This document shows, in pieces, positions 46,665 to 60,925 of a stretch of DNA of 64,000 bases. A program made the translations under genes and the position numbers. Numbering within the stretch: the first letter of the stretch is position 1; every line of letters starts with the position of its first letter. Below the pieces are notes generated by a model. That model did not search any database and was not told where the DNA came from. It was given only the letters and a program-made list of their open reading frames with translations. The stretch is from Bryum argenteum. Lineage: Eukaryota; Streptophyta; Bryopsida; Bryales; Bryaceae. The stretch lies in assembly GCA_037043015.1 (NCBI GenBank), contig CM073328.1, positions 2,963,409-3,027,408 on the forward strand, in the 5' to 3' direction.

Positions 46665-47035
46665 ATTAACCCTTAAACGCCCAAGCAAGCCCGAGGGGCT
46701 TGATTCCAACAGAATCTTCCCTGTAACTCTCACTGTATTCAACTTCTCACTTATATTTTGATGTCAAACTGGTCACCGTCTTATGATGCATTCAAAAAGT
46801 GAAATTTTACAATTCAAATCACAATTTGTATGTATGATTTTATGGTTTGAAAGGATTGTGGTAGGTAGGTTGGAGTTGTACATAACCTTGTAGGAGGTTG
46901 CAAGCTCATCATTGATTGGTTCATTCATGGTGCCCAAGTTCGAAAAGTGCACTATTCATGATGCCAAGTCCAAAAGATGCTGTGATCCAATTTTGGGCTG
47001 CCCGTTTTAGACCCCAAGGGCGTTTAAGGGTTAAT
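46665..47035. mobile_element. Putative MITE with 18-bp perfect terminal inverted repeats
   Basis: ATTAACCCTTAAACGCCC at 46665-46682 is repeated exactly inverted at 47018-47035. There are no coding features inside the 371 bp. The related sequence at 60905-60935 reads straight from TATTTTCGAC to ACAAGACTTC without this segment, so it may show the empty site. A clean target duplication is not obvious. Confidence 0.5.
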
Positions 47036-47047
47036 ACATGCTGGGTT

Positions 47048-48757
47048 GTCGAGATACAAGACTTCAGATCCCTCTCTGGCTCTTCAGAGTTAGAGATTGT
47101 CGTTAGTGAACCCATCTCGCCATTACGAATGCTAAGCACTAGTGAGTGTCAGTAGTGACTGACTGGAAGGGATCCGAAGCATGACCCGAAAAGGCTTCTT
47201 CATCTTCGAAGGTCTGGACTCATGCTTGTTGTTACACCCAATCAATCAACAACTTTCTTGACTGCCTTACGCGCCATAGCTTACAACATCCTAACAAAGT
47301 TCACGGAAGGATATGGGTAGAGATACAATTACAGTTGCTGCACATGAATGCAAGCGTAACCCTAACCCTAATCGTGTAGCATTCAGCAAATTTTGACGAT
47401 TAACTGCTCTCGGGATCAGCAAAGGGTCAAGAAACTGAAACTCACAGCATGTACGAAGAGGCTTGGTTCCGCATTGATAGATCATGAGACTTGTGAGGAA
47501 ATGCTGGACTTCATGAAGGCCCTGAATCGGGGTTAGAAGCTGGATCTGCAAGATGGGAGAAGTGTTTCGTATGCTGCGGAAGAAGCTGATGGGATGGGCA
47601 CCAGGTCTATGCTCAGTCGAGCTGACGCCGCGTCCAACAGTAGGAGATGAAGAAGAGGATGAAGAAGAGCCCGAGCTGGTCAGTCCTTCCTTCTTGCGTG
47701 TATTGTAGAGTGTGATCATCAAGCAAAGGGAGTTGTGAATTTGATCAACATGTAATGCCCTCAAATTCCACTGCACAAGAAAGCAAATGAGCTTTCAAGA
47801 CATAACCCTATTCCAACTGCCCAAATGATACTTCTCATTCAGGTCAAGTGCATATCTATCCATCTTCTCTCAACCTCAATAAATTCTCAAACAGCCGATT
47901 GAGAATTTGTGTACCGTAATGGAGACGTCTTTTTGTGTGCACAGACTACTCAAGGCTCGCAGACAGAGCCTCGGGACAGATTAGCAGCGATGGCGGCGAT
48001 GGCAGGAAACAGTGGAATCAAAATGGGGGATCCCTTCAGTCGAGTTCGAAGGACACAGGACAAGTCCATCAGCCTGTCCCCCATGGAGAGAGAAGGCAAA
48101 TTTGCTCGCAATCCGGGGGAGCTTGCATCTGGGAACATAGTAGATCTCAATATAGAGTTTGATCGAGTCAAGAATCTGTTCGACAGTCTTCCTATGCAGC
48201 TTGCAGATCTGCCGAAGATGAACCCTTGTGGTAACTAACCTCCCATTCGCCTGGCACAATTCCAACAACAAGTTCAATCACCTAAACTCCCCTCTTTTGA
48301 AAATCAGGTGTTTATGCAAACCATAATGTCCGCCTTGCAAAAATCAACGTGTATGGATTCGACTATGACTACACTTTGGCTCATTACACTCCTGCATTGC
48401 AGCACATCATCTACGAGCTCGCTCGGAACCATCTTGTGGAAGAGGTGTAACAATCAGCCTCAATGAAAAGCAACTTATATCTGAAAATATTGATGACTAG
48501 TGACTGCTTTACTCAAGCTTTAACAGAACAACTTCTGGGTGTATATCAAACAGCACAGATATCCGGATTCCTGCTTGACTTTTAAGTATGATCACAATTT
48601 TCCCATACGAGGGTTGTACTACGATAAGAGAATGGGGTACCTGCTGAAGCTCGACTTTTTCCATTCGGTCCAGCCCGGAGGCTGCTTTTTTGGCCGTCGC
48701 AGGGTAATGCCCACACCTGTCTTTAATCTGTCAATCAATGGTACAATTTATAACCTT
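47048..48757 (+). repeat. Left arm of an 11-kb-spaced inverted duplication
   Basis: Matches 59606-60925 in inverse orientation from the 5' flank of the 5'-nucleotidase gene through the intron after its fourth exon. The other arm lacks most of intron 1 and exon 2. Confidence 0.85.
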
Positions 48758-50841
48758 AATTATATTGGTATGGAATTTGCAGCTGGACGACGATGAGTTG
48801 GAGGTATCATACCCAGGAAAGCATGTGAGCACGGAGAACATGCGTAACCTTGTACCCCTGATGGACCTCTTCTGCCTCAGTGAGGTAAAGCTTTACTCAT
48901 TAAATGAAAAGGTCGTGATTCTGCTGTTGAATTTTTGAGGGCGAATGTAAGGGTGGTTCAGGTATGTCTGTTGGCGGATATTATTCAACACTTCGTGGAT
49001 CAGAAGCTGGACTTTGATTGTGCGTATGTGTACGAGGATGTCCAAAAGTGCATAGAGTTCATCCATCGGAGCGGAAACCTGCATCGTGAAATCTTGAGCG
49101 ACCCTGCCAAGTACCTGCAAAAAAATGTGAGCCACGATGCAACCTACAAAGGTCTCCAAGAAAACCTGATTATCTCAAATCTGAATGCTTCGACCAAAAA
49201 TAAAGATATTCTTACTCACAAGTAAAAAGTAACTCTCAAACATGATTAATATTCAATGAGTTACCAATTGATCTTTGTATAATGGCTCCTCGTTTTTTTG
49301 GGAGGCAGTCAAAAGTGATAGAGATGCTGAAAACCTTAAAGCAACGAGGAAAAAAGTTATTTATTTTGACGAACTCGCCGTTCCCGTTCGTTGATGGTGG
49401 CATGAAATTCCTTTTTCAGGTAAATTTCTGCAACCATATAATCTAACACATACTACAAGACATTCGTTACTTCAACATAAAACAGTAGTTTTTTGGGCAT
49501 GGCACAGGAGACAGGCGACGCCGAAGATTGGAGGAATCTGTTCGATGTGGTGATTGCACTTTCAGATAAACCAAACTTCTACAACTCTCAAAGACCTTTC
49601 AGGTTTGGCTCCTTAAAAAAACCGATAATAAGCAGGGGCATACGAAATGGAAAGAGGGGTCTAAGTGGACGATGTTGTTTGTGTGATTGTAGAGCTTATC
49701 ACCACAAAAAGGATGTGTTGAGGTTTACAAAAGTGGAGGCCTTCGAGCCACACGGTGTGTACTACCATGGCTGCCTCAAGGACTTCGCTGACATAACAAA
49801 ATGGGATGGGCCAGAGGTAAGTACCTATTACTCTCCTGTGCCGTTCCGATTCTGTTTTCGCTCGGCTGCTCATCCTGGGCTGGAGACTGCTTCCCCAGGT
49901 ACTTTACTTTGGAGATCACTTATTTAGTGATCTACGAGCACCAGCAAAGGCCGGGTGGCGGACCGCTGCTGTCATTCGCGAGCTTGAGGTGCCCATTACT
50001 TTGAATTTTCTGCATTAATGCCACTACACTAACTATGCAAATAAGTGTTACAAATATTAATGTTTTAGAAAGACTATAGAGTCGAATGCATTCTAACAAC
50101 AATAACATCCATACGAGTACCATTGTAAACTTGGTTGGTAAAAGCACTCGTTAAAATAAAATTACAGCACTGTTGGTTCAATTAGTGAGTGGTTGACACA
50201 ACAGTTCGCGTACTCTGACTGGACTTGTAGTCAGGATCTGACGACAACATTGCTGTGAAACAGAGGGAGATTTCGACACAAAACGAGACTGAGTATCGAT
50301 TCCAGCAGGTATACTCTTCTATTCATCCTCTCTGAAGCCAGATCTATAACCGTAGGTACGGGTACGAGACTCACCTGGGAGATCATGCAGGCAAGGTATA
50401 ACATGTTGAAGGAGGTGTTAGGGAAGTTTCATGGACGAGCGGCAGCCATAACGAGTGAGGAGAGCAACATCTTGGGAGAGTTGAGAGAGCTTCGTAGTCA
50501 ATCAAGGATCGAAATGAAAGTCATGTTCAACGCGAATTTCGGATCCACCTTCTTGACAGACACTGCCAAGGAATCTGCATTTGCGTACAATGTGCAACGG
50601 TACGCAGACATTTACACGAGTCGACTGGAGAATTTCCTCAACATCTCCAGTGATGCTTGGCTTTACACCCCTCTCGATGTGAAGATACTCCCCCACCACA
50701 TCAAGGTTAGCCCTGCCGCATCCAAGACTGCCAGAATCCATAAAGTGGTGAACTCCTATGAGCTAAATTTTGTACCATATGTTACAGGTGCTTCCGGCGG
50801 ACGAAGAAGAGCACCGACCATCACTTCTTCTGAACCGCTGA
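47553..50841 (+). CDS. HAD-superfamily 5'-nucleotidase (IMP/GMP-type, NT5DC-like)
   Basis: Thirteen exons fit GT-AG and frame: 47553-47678, 47945-48230, 48308-48444, 48527-48703, 48783-48884, 48962-49126, 49309-49419, 49508-49602, 49693-49816, 49899-49988, 50231-50308, 50391-50705, 50788-50841; about 619 residues. HAD motif I is VYGFDYDYTL (Asp156 nucleophile, Asp158). Motif II is LFILTNSPF near residue 352. Motif IV is FGDHLFSD near 446-452. The signature stretches FPIRGLYYDK, VYEDVQKCIEFIHRSG and FGSTFLTDTAKESAFAY are typical of the plant members of the 5'-nucleotidase family that dephosphorylate purine monophosphates. The N-terminal 42 residues contain an acidic EEEDEEEPEL patch. Exons 1 and 11 are the least sure; translation might start at 47990 instead. 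The C-terminus VLPADEEEH...LLLNR is short. Confidence 0.85.
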
Positions 50842-51590
50842 GCAAATCTGACCTTCTCAACATCCCAAGTCAGTGCTCCGAATATGGTAAGGCTCGAAAC
50901 CCTGTGAAGCAGTTATAAGGTAGTCTGATTCTTCGAAGATTCAGTAGCAGACAATTATGACTGAACGCGGCCAGAGAATCAAAACAAGATGAAAGGTAAC
51001 CAAGTTTGGAACCAAAGTTTATAATCAAAGTTTGAAAGCATTTACAATCATCGATCAATACCAAAAGGTGCGGGAAGGTGGGAGCAAAGCATACTAAATA
51101 CAAAACTCAGGACAGAAGAACCTCACGTTGAGTGAGTGAAATTTCGAGAAGTAACTTGATTATTGCTGTAGAAATGAATTACGAGACACCAGACACAGAA
51201 GGTTTCTGTAACTGTAACGATACTCTGTTGAGCTAAAAGGCGAGCCCTTCGTTGAAAATCAATCCAATTCTCTGCGTCACTATTCCTTCGTCTTCTGTTC
51301 AAAGCAAAATGGGTGGTCCCATTGATATTGAAGCCTCAACTCCTCGGCTTACCGGTCATACCCTCAACAACCTGGCAGCACAGAAGAGACAAAATACGAT
51401 CAATTCAGACTGCTAACTTTACAAATATCTCAACCTATGACGATAGTAAGCGGAACGAAAATGTAGATGCTGAAGTGAAAGATAGAATAAAGTGCAAAGG
51501 GAGACGAACATCTGCTAGTTTCGGTGGTGTGACGACTTCAGGCCGATTCATAGCATTCCTAATGGGAGGAACGATCAATGGTGCTCCAAG
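50842..51590. other. Intergenic between 5'-nucleotidase and RPS5
   Basis: Presumed 3'UTR and spacer. No further coding exon recognised. Confidence 0.4.
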
Positions 51591-52300
51591 CCCTAGCAAA
51601 AGAATCACAACGCTTTCATTAGCAATTCATGCTCTGCTCTCCGTAGGTTCAACCTTGATACAGAAATCATACTGCTCCTTGTATCGCTAAATATCCAGAC
51701 TCTCATTTCCTTCATCCAAGTTGCAAAACTAACGATCCATTTCCACTGCTAGACGCAATTACTTTAATTTCTGCCGTGCATCAATGAAACACTAAACTGA
51801 ACGAAACAAGGCTATAATTGCCGCTCTTCCAATGGCAATTTACGCCTTGCTCTCCATAAGCTCCAACCTCCTTTATATTCTACCTTCTTGCATTGATTCA
51901 TGACCAGGCTCCGATTTCTTCCTTCCAAATTGCAAGACTCAAACCCTAACCAAGACACGTCGTCCCGATTACATTACAAAGTTTTCAATGCATTGCAGAA
52001 GTCTTCCAATCGCACATTTCAGAATGCCACTGGAGCTCCTAGAATCCTATTCCTTTCCACTGAGGGACGCAATTAAACTGTAGATTCTAATAAACGTCAA
52101 ATAAACCCTAGAATGAGTGAAGCAAGGCGACATTTACCGCGGCTTTCATTAGCAATCTACGCCTTAATCTCCATAAGCTCAAACTTTGTTCCCAGAAACA
52201 AATCTCATTATTCTACCTTCCTGCATTGCTTCATTACCAGGACGAATTGCAAGACTAGAACCTTAACCAAGATACGTCGTCCCAACTACACATAATTTTT
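51590..52300. repeat. Diverged tandem repeats upstream of RPS5
   Basis: Three copies beginning near 51612, 51824 and 52140 share TTTCATTAGCAATYTACGCC, CTCTCCATAAGCTC and TCTACCTTCYTGCATTG; two share ACCAAGAYACGTCGTCCC. Periods are about 210 and 320 bp. No protein is conserved among them. The ATG-started 96-residue frame at 52327-52617 on the plus strand has no recognisable domain. Confidence 0.55.
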
Positions 52301-52732
52301 TTGATTGCGCCATTTCACACTCTACAATGCCATCTCAAGCTCTGAGGAACCAATACCTTAGCACTATTGAAGCATCGATTAAACCCTATACCAAACGAGA
52401 AAGAGCAAAAAAAAAGCTCAAGTTACCGATGGCAGACAGCACAGCGCAGGCAGACAGGACGGGATCCTGCGCCATCATCCTCCGTATTGTTGCTGCCGCA
52501 CCCATTGCGAATCAATCCCTACAATCTAGCTCTGCAACAATACCTTCAGGCGAACAATACAGAGACCCCTCCTCGGAGGGCCTCCTCAAGAACGAAGGAC
52601 GAGGCGTGGTTGGATGAATATCATCGTCCTGGATGACGATCTTGGATGTGGTCGTCTGGCCGTTGGATCGAGCGGATAGGTAGAGCGCCGTCGATGACTG
52701 ACCGTGCAAAGTTTCGTGTACCGGGCAGATAG

Positions 52733-52741
52733 TTAGGGTTT
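52733..52741 (+). promoter_or_regulatory. Telo-box in the RPS5 promoter
   Basis: TTAGGGTTT (AAACCCTAA on the other strand) lies about 100 bp before the RPS5 ATG. Telo-boxes are characteristic of plant ribosomal-protein promoters. About 35 bp further on is a pyrimidine tract TTCTCTTTCCTTTCCTCGCC, a likely transcription start region. Confidence 0.6.
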
Positions 52742-52834
52742 GGTGCTCATGGCCAAGACGGCCAGGAGTGCACGTTCTCTTTCCTTTCCTCGCCCCAGCG
52801 CTTCAGCATCGGCTTCGACGCTCTCTTCGCAACC

Positions 52835-54118
<1,284 letters not shown>

Positions 54119-55047
54119 GCTAGACTTTCGATGTTTTTTGTATTCAGTAGCCTTTTTTTGAGAGGCTCAGCAATTTAAAGAGGTTCATACCCACGTTAAT
54201 GTATCTTGTCATTCTGAACACATTGCTTTTAGGAATGAGATTGTTGGGATTGGAACGTTCGATTTTTATTCATTATTCGTTGAAACCAAGTGACCATGTG
54301 TAAAGCATTCATGTCACCAGGAACTGCGTGATACTGGGTTTCAGAAGGATAGTATCATCTAATTTAGTCAATGGTTTTTCAATTGCGATGATACCCTACT
54401 TCTTGTACATTAGTATGAATGCCCAAGATGTCTTAACTCTCGAAAACTTGGGAATACTCCAGTAGCGTTAACAGTTTACTTTATATTGCCTGGTTCGTGA
54501 TGATGTCATCAGACTTGGAGCAATGCTTAGTGTATGCCCAGATCAGGAATTGCTTCATGCTTTCGAGAACCAGCTACTCTGAATACGGAAATCGCCAGAC
54601 CGTAGAGTGACCTAATTAGAGATCCACCATAGCATGTAAGGATTCCCAAGCATATCGCTGGTCAAAGGAACTACTATGGAGGAAGAGAGAATGTTACTCT
54701 CCTCCAAACCCTCACATACCTCGTAGGTCCAAGACAAATCTGGATATCGTGCTTGAGGATATGAACTCATGTAATTTCTCATCCCACTTCCGAACTTGAT
54801 ATGACACTTTGAGAGGGCCAGGGATAGTTGTGGGGTTTAGTACTTGGGTTCGAGGTTTCAGGTAGCAGTGACTTGGGGTCTTTGTCGAGGCCGATGGGGT
54901 ATCTCGTTTCGAATTACAGACGTGTTTGTGCCAATAGCTTGTTCTCCCTTTGTCCCATTGTAATTCTCCAGTAGGACAGAATTACATCAAAATTTACCTC
55001 AAGTACTTAAGAATGACATTCACACGACACTTATCTCAGAGGTACGA
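54119..55047. other. RPS5 3' flank and spacer
   Basis: 3'UTR then AT-rich spacer; no gene recognised. Confidence 0.4.
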
Positions 55048-55465
55048 GTTTCATGGGAAATTGGGAAGGTGGATGGGGGCTACAGGTGATATGAAAGTGG
55101 TTCCTACCATTGCCCAAGAGGAAAACTTCATTCAGGTTTGGTTTAGGTTTCATGGAAAGGTGGATGGGGGCTTCGGTTGATATGAAAGTTGTTCCTAGCA
55201 TGCCCAAAAGATATCTTCACTTAGGTTTGGTTGAGTATTGGAAAAATAACTATCTGACTATCTTTGTTTGCAAAACGATTGGCACTAGCTATTGCAAACT
55301 TCTTCTATTGAAAATTCTGGATCTTGAGGTGGGGTATTGAAGTAGGAGTAAGGTGGGTAGCCAAGTATGTAGTACGCTTTGGAGGGCTGCTACCTTTGGT
55401 GAGTATGGAATGTCTCTTTGGTGGGTATGACGCCTCTCTTTGGGGGGTACGGAGCCTCTTATGCC
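55048..55465. repeat. Two short tandem repeats
   Basis: 55048-55230 is a duplicated unit of about 95 bp (shared TTTCATGG, AAGGTGGATGGGGGCT, TGATATGAAAGT, TTCCTA.CAT). 55385-55460 has three units of about 28 bp like CTCTTTGGTGGGTATGACGC. Confidence 0.65.
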
Positions 55466-58154
55466 GGTCAAATAGCTGACGCGAAAAATTACCTTTGCTT
55501 ACCTCTTTTGTTTAGAGGCATGCGCAAATAGAGTAAATTGTTCGTTCGTCCTATCTTTGGATGTATCCCTAGAGGTGGGATTACTTCTCCGGGTGAATAC
55601 TATGCTAATTCCATCCTAGCGACTAGTGCCTTAGGGATACCCGACATGGTATCCTCCAAAGGTTTAATGACAAACCCCGGGCTAACAATAGCTTAAACCA
55701 AAGGTTTTTCGGGACCTTCTTCTATGGAGCGTTTTCCATAAATTTTTTGAAAAGACTTTTAAAAGCTTGAGGAACTTTGAGAGGTTTCAAAGAGTTTGAA
55801 AAAACTTGAGGAGCTATTGAGAAACTTTGAGGAGTTTTCCGAAACTTCTCAATATTTCAAGAACTTTTGAGAACCTTCTATATGTTTCTTTCACAATACT
55901 CGACACAACCGGATAAACAAATTCATTTGTTTAGAAGCAAAGCCTAATCTATTTACTTGCTACCTTAAACCTCATTCTAAAATAAGCTTTACACAAGGCT
56001 TTTATTGATCGGCACGAGTTATAAGAAGATGCTCTAGAGTAATGCAGCTACTAGAAGGGATTTATGAATAATAATAGGTGTTTATGATTGTAGACTTAAA
56101 AGATTATCATATATTCATAAGTATCAACAAATGAAGTTTTCAGTCTTGTTCACACTCTTTTTCTTATCTACTACCCTTTATTTCTCTTGAAAGCTCATTA
56201 GCAAGGGTTTGTGCATTCCTCAAATTTCTTATAATAGGTGGTTTTACTTAAGAAATGTTTTCTTTGATAGGTTAAGAAAGATGCTATAGTAGGAAGGATA
56301 ATAACAAATTTGCATCCTTCATAACCTACTTTCCTTTACAATAGCCAAAATAGTGAGATGTTGCTTCATAGTAGGAAGTACACTAAGTCATGAGATCTTA
56401 AAAATAACCACTTAACTACAAGTGAACCATGTTAAATTTTAACCAATGGATCTTTACCATTTGTAAGATCATAGCGTTCAAAGTTGATGTGAAAGAATTT
56501 TGCAAAATTTTGAATTTGCTCTTGTAAATTCTAGAGGTTGGCCTTGTAAAATTGGTAATTTTTTGACTTGGAGAACTTAAGAACTTAAATTGTGATTTGG
56601 TTATGAACTTATTTTCAAACAAGAAAATGTACTATTCATCATACTCAGTGGATATATGAAAACACAAATTTTTTCTCTTTATTATTCTACGCATTAACAA
56701 AGTATATTTCACATGATTATTGGCAACAAGATTATTCATATTCATCTGCGTAGGCAACAATTGAATTTCATCGTTTCTAAGAGGTTCAACCCCAAAACGT
56801 CTTAAAGTGCCTTTGCAACCAATACAATTTGGTATCTTTTTCTACTATTTGAAATGGATTTAACACTAAATTTTTGGTACAAATGACCCACAAGAAGTCC
56901 ACTAGAGGATTGTACGGCTAATATCTAAATAGCGTGCCTTCATTTTATTGATGACAATTTTTTGGAATTGTGTTTGTAGGCTTGGAAACCTCGTTAGGCA
57001 GTTAAGGATTAAGAGAACTTGCGTTGACATCACCACATCCCTACAATCTCCAATTATATAATTTTTATTTTTACTTTTTTTAAAATTTTTTTTTGGGTGT
57101 AATTGGACAATACTTGGTGTTCTCCTTTGGTGTACTCATACACCCTTACCACTAGTGATAAAAAAAATAGTCTATTATTGCAAAACACATGATATCAACT
57201 TCAAACACAACTTCTCTTTCACAACTTCTCTTAAGTTTCACTACTTCTCTTTCACAACTTCTCTTTCAGGTTAACTCAAATATCTCCTAAAATATGAGAA
57301 ATTCTCGGACACAAATGGTCTTGTCGATAACATATGAAAAAATTCTATCATTTGCAAAAAGTTCAACTTCAGACTATTCAGAAATTCAGTAAATCAGTAA
57401 GTTCAGACTATTCAAATAATCACTAAATCAGTAAATCAGAAAGTTCAGAGGGTAACCATAGTCAAACCGACCCAGTAAATTCGAGGGTAACCATAGTCAA
57501 ATCGACCCATAACGGGCCTCTTGAAACTATAGGGCTAAAAGCGTTAAACTAAGTAAAGGAGCCCCCTAATTTTTTAAGTATTGGTTGAAATTGCCACATG
57601 AGTATGCTTCCAGAGTAATTAGGGCGGCAGGTACTACCCATTTTGATTCCAAAATCATCAAAAATGATGAAAAATGACCTTGTGGGTACCACGGATACCT
57701 GAGTCCGTCCTTGGTAGCTGCTACGAACCATTACCCCTTTCGGTGCCGTTGACGAGCACCACTTGTCGTACCATGTTTCCCCTCCGAAAATCCAGCGGCT
57801 GCCTTTGCTACCGATGATCTTCTTCACCGACGATCTCTACCAATAACCATATTCTCCACTTTTAGCAGAACTTAGCCACATGGCCCACGCACCAGAATTG
57901 TTTTTTACATGTTGGGCTCCAGAAGTCAATTTTATTTTAAGACGAATGGGGTCTCTACCATTTTCTTTTGAATTTTGAAGCCTGGCTTATATGGTAAGAC
58001 TTTTATTAGTCCTTTCCGGATTGCATATAGTCCCAGCCCTCTGAAGTTTCTCTACCTCACTCAGAAGATCACTTCTTAGACTTCATCAGTTCTCCAGGCA
58101 GCCCAGTGACCTCGATCAGTTCTCCAGGGCCAGTGACGCGGCAGTGCAAGCACA
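55466..58154. other. AT-rich intergenic, then phytocyanin promoter
   Basis: No gene recognised. 57370-57510 carries repeated words (AAATCAGTAA, GTTCAGACTATTC, GAGGGTAACCATAGTCAAA). The last 100 bases hold a small duplication with GATCAGTTCTCCAGG upstream of the phytocyanin ATG. Confidence 0.4.
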
Positions 58155-59127
58155 ATGAGGTCCTTCACAGCCGTTGCATGGTGCGCCTTGGCACTGCTCG
58201 TCGTTGTCATGATCCTGGAGCAGCAGCTAGTGGCCGGAACTACATTCGTTATGGGAGGTTCGTCCGGATGGACGAACACTGCCGACTTGGACTATGACAA
58301 GTGGCTGTCTAACTATAAAGTCAAAGCCGGGGATAGTGTCAGTAAGTTTTACTTCCATGATCCAACGTAGGCTTCATCAGGAAGTTGGGTATTGACTGTC
58401 TTTTAGGCTCCTGCAGTACTCAGACCTCATTGATCCACTCATCGATCTCCTCATTCTGACATGACGACTGTTTTTTCCTGCTGCAGGATTTTGCAACCCT
58501 GATACCACGGACCACACCGCGGTTGTATGTGACAAGGAAGCGTACGACAGTTGTGGGGAAAAAGGACAGATGTTGTCGCCATTTACCATTTCATACGGTC
58601 AATGTTATGAGGTAATTTAGCCTGCAATTCAGTCCACCACTTAAAGTCTGAATAATGTGCTTGATCTGATTAACGTGGCAGTCTGAACAATGTGGCCAGC
58701 TCGGAACAATGTGGTCAGCTCCTTGAAGTATCTCTTCACTATGTCGGCTGCTTGGTTTATTGCTGCGCGGTTGACGGTTTCTCAGAATAATAGACGGACT
58801 TATGCTTGATTTGACCTTTACGCGAATGAACAACGTGAACATGCAGTTAACCTTTCCTATTTTCTATGACTGCAGGTAACCTTTAAGGTGTCCGGGGATT
58901 ACTGGTTTATATGCGACGTTCCCGCCCACTGCGTTCAAGGCATGAAGGTGTACATCCAGGTGTATAACAAGGACGGTACCGCCAACACCACCTCCACCAC
59001 CCAAGCGCCGCCACCAGCATTGCGGAGCAGTGCGGATCCGATGCAGGCTGGATTCAGCTGGTCTTCTCACCTTGTCATCGTGCTCGTTTCGACCTTCTCC
59101 TTGATGGCTGCAGCTGCTTTCTGCTGA
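58155..59127 (+). CDS. Phytocyanin (uclacyanin/plantacyanin-type), GPI-anchored
   Basis: Three exons: 58155-58341, 58487-58611, 58876-59127, all with GT-AG borders; 187 residues. Residues 1-27 form a signal peptide (ALALLVVVMILEQQ). The cupredoxin domain follows, with FVMGGSSGWT and KAGDSV. Type-1 copper ligands appear complete: His72 (DHTAVV), Cys117 (WFIC), His122 (PAHC) and Met127 (QGMK), so an electron-transfer blue copper protein rather than a ligand-less early nodulin-like protein. A Pro/Thr/Ser stretch (TTSTTQAPPPA) suggests arabinogalactan-type glycosylation. The hydrophobic C-terminus (HLVIVLVSTFSLMAAAAF) is a GPI-attachment signal. It should act on the outer face of the plasma membrane or in the wall. 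The partner is unknown. Confidence 0.9.
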
Positions 59128-59605
59128 CGAAGAATTAAGCTTTAGTTTATAAATTACAGGCTTCGGTCTGCCATTATTCTTGAGCTTTATCATTGATGAG
59201 GCTTATATTTGGAGTCTTTGCCCCCATAAATAGATTCTGGGCAAGCACTGATCTCCGAAAAAATGCGGTTGATATGTAGCCTTGCATGATCTGCAGTTCA
59301 ATTCTTATTGACTCGCAAGAATTTCATAAAATATTTGAAGCAATCGTTTTGTGAGTGTTCTCTGTCTCTGCTTAAATGTATTGTCACACCACCTGAAAGA
59401 GTTTTATCTCTGATAGCCTTCAGAATATGGGAGTGTGAGTTTAGATTTATGTGTGCAAGTTAAGATCCAGACTCTGGTTGATATGATACATTGTAGTAAA
59501 TTGTTCATTCGGGGGGTTATTTTGTATAATCAATTAGTCATATATTGCAAAAGTTATAGAAGTTATGCATGAATTGTATTTTAGCTTCTCGTTGGCATCT
59601 ATAAG
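59128..59605. other. Phytocyanin 3' flank
   Basis: 3'UTR and spacer; nothing else seen. Confidence 0.4.
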
Positions 59606-60925
59606 AGGCATGATTGTACCATTGATTGACAGATCAAAGACAGGTGTGGGCATTACCCTGCGACGGCCGAAGAAGCAGCCTCCGGGCTGGACCGAGTGGA
59701 AAGTCGAGCTTCAGCAGGTACCCCATTCTCTTATCGTAGTACAACCCTCGTATGGGAAAATTGTGATCATACTTAAAAGTCAAGCAGGAATCCGGATATC
59801 TGAGTGTGCTGTTTGATATACACCCAGAAGTTGTTCTGTTAAAGCTTGAGTAAAGAAGTCACTAGTCATCAATATTTTCAGATACTAATAAGTTGCTTTT
59901 CATTGAGGCTGATTGTTACACCTCTTCCACAAGATGGTTCCGAGCGAGCTCGTAGATGATGTGCTGCAATGCAGGAGTGTAATGAGCCAAAGTGTAGTCA
60001 TAGTCGAATCCATACACGTTGATTTTTGCAAGGCGGACATTATGGTTTGCATAAACACCTGATTTTCAAAAGAGGGGAGTTTAGGTGATTGAACTTGTTG
60101 TTGGAATTGTGCCAGGCGAATGGGAGGTTAGTTACCACAAGGGTTCATCTTCGGCAGATCTGCAAGCTGCATAGGAAGACTGTCGAACAGATTCTTGCAT
60201 AGGAAGAATGTCGAACAGCAAAGGGAGTTGTGGCTTCACCAGCTCGGGCTCTTCTTCATCTCCTACTGTTGGACACGGTGAGCATAGACCTGGTGCCCAT
60301 CCCATCAGCTTCTTCCGCAGCATACGAAACACTTCTCTCATTCTGCAATCCCAGCTTCTAACCCCGATTCAGGGCCTTTATGAAGTCTAGCATTTCCTGA
60401 TGAGTCTCATGATCTATCAATTCAGAACCAAGCCGCTTCGTTCATGCTGTGAGTTTCAGTTTCTTGACCCTTTGCTCATCCCGAGAGCAGTCAATCACTT
60501 GTTACACATGAACAGTAGTTTTCAAATTACACTGAACATTCTGCAGATGCACACTTGTTGCTTATCGTCAAAATTTTGCTGAGTGCTACACGATCAGGGT
60601 TAGGGTTACGCTTGCATTCATGTGCAGCACCTGTAATAGTATCTCTTCTCATGTCCTTCCGTGAACTTTGTTAAGATTTTGTAAGCTATGGCGCGTAAGG
60701 CAGTCAAGGAAGTTGTTGATTGATTGGGTGTAACAACAAGCATGAGTGCAGACCTTCGAAGATGAAGAAGCCTTTTCTGGTCATGCTTCGGATCCCTTCC
60801 AGTCAGTCACTACTGACACTCACCAGTGCTTAGAATGAATTCGTAATGGCTAGATGGGTCTACTAACGACAATCTCTAACTGTGAAGAGCCAGAGAGGGA
60901 TCTGAAGTCTTGTGTCGAAAATACT
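59606..60925 (-). pseudogene. Inverted partial copy of the 5'-nucleotidase gene
   Basis: Read on the minus strand this repeats the 5' flank, exon 1 (start MREVFRMLRKKLMGWAPG near 60341), a shrunken exon 2, exon 3 (NVRLAKINVYGFDYD) and exon 4 (exon 4 border at 59657), then stops being similar just inside the next intron. Intron 1 and most of exon 2 are deleted, and a 29-bp stretch in exon 2 (TTCGACA.TCTTCCTATGCA) is duplicated. Exon 4 has lost 2 bp. No complete product is possible. It is the right arm of the inverted repeat. Confidence 0.85.

Noticed and set aside
47355..47373. Interstitial telomere repeat (CCCTAACCCTAA)
   Set aside because: Only two units; also present in the inverted arm, so simply part of the duplicated promoter region (telo-box-like at most).
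47291..47776. 161-residue Ser-rich minus-strand frame
   Set aside because: Antisense to exon 1 of the 5'-nucleotidase gene; the poly-Ser comes from the complement of its acidic GAA/GAG run.
52327..52617. 96-residue plus-strand frame before RPS5
   Set aside because: Has an ATG but no domain and lies in repeat-derived promoter DNA; left as unsupported.
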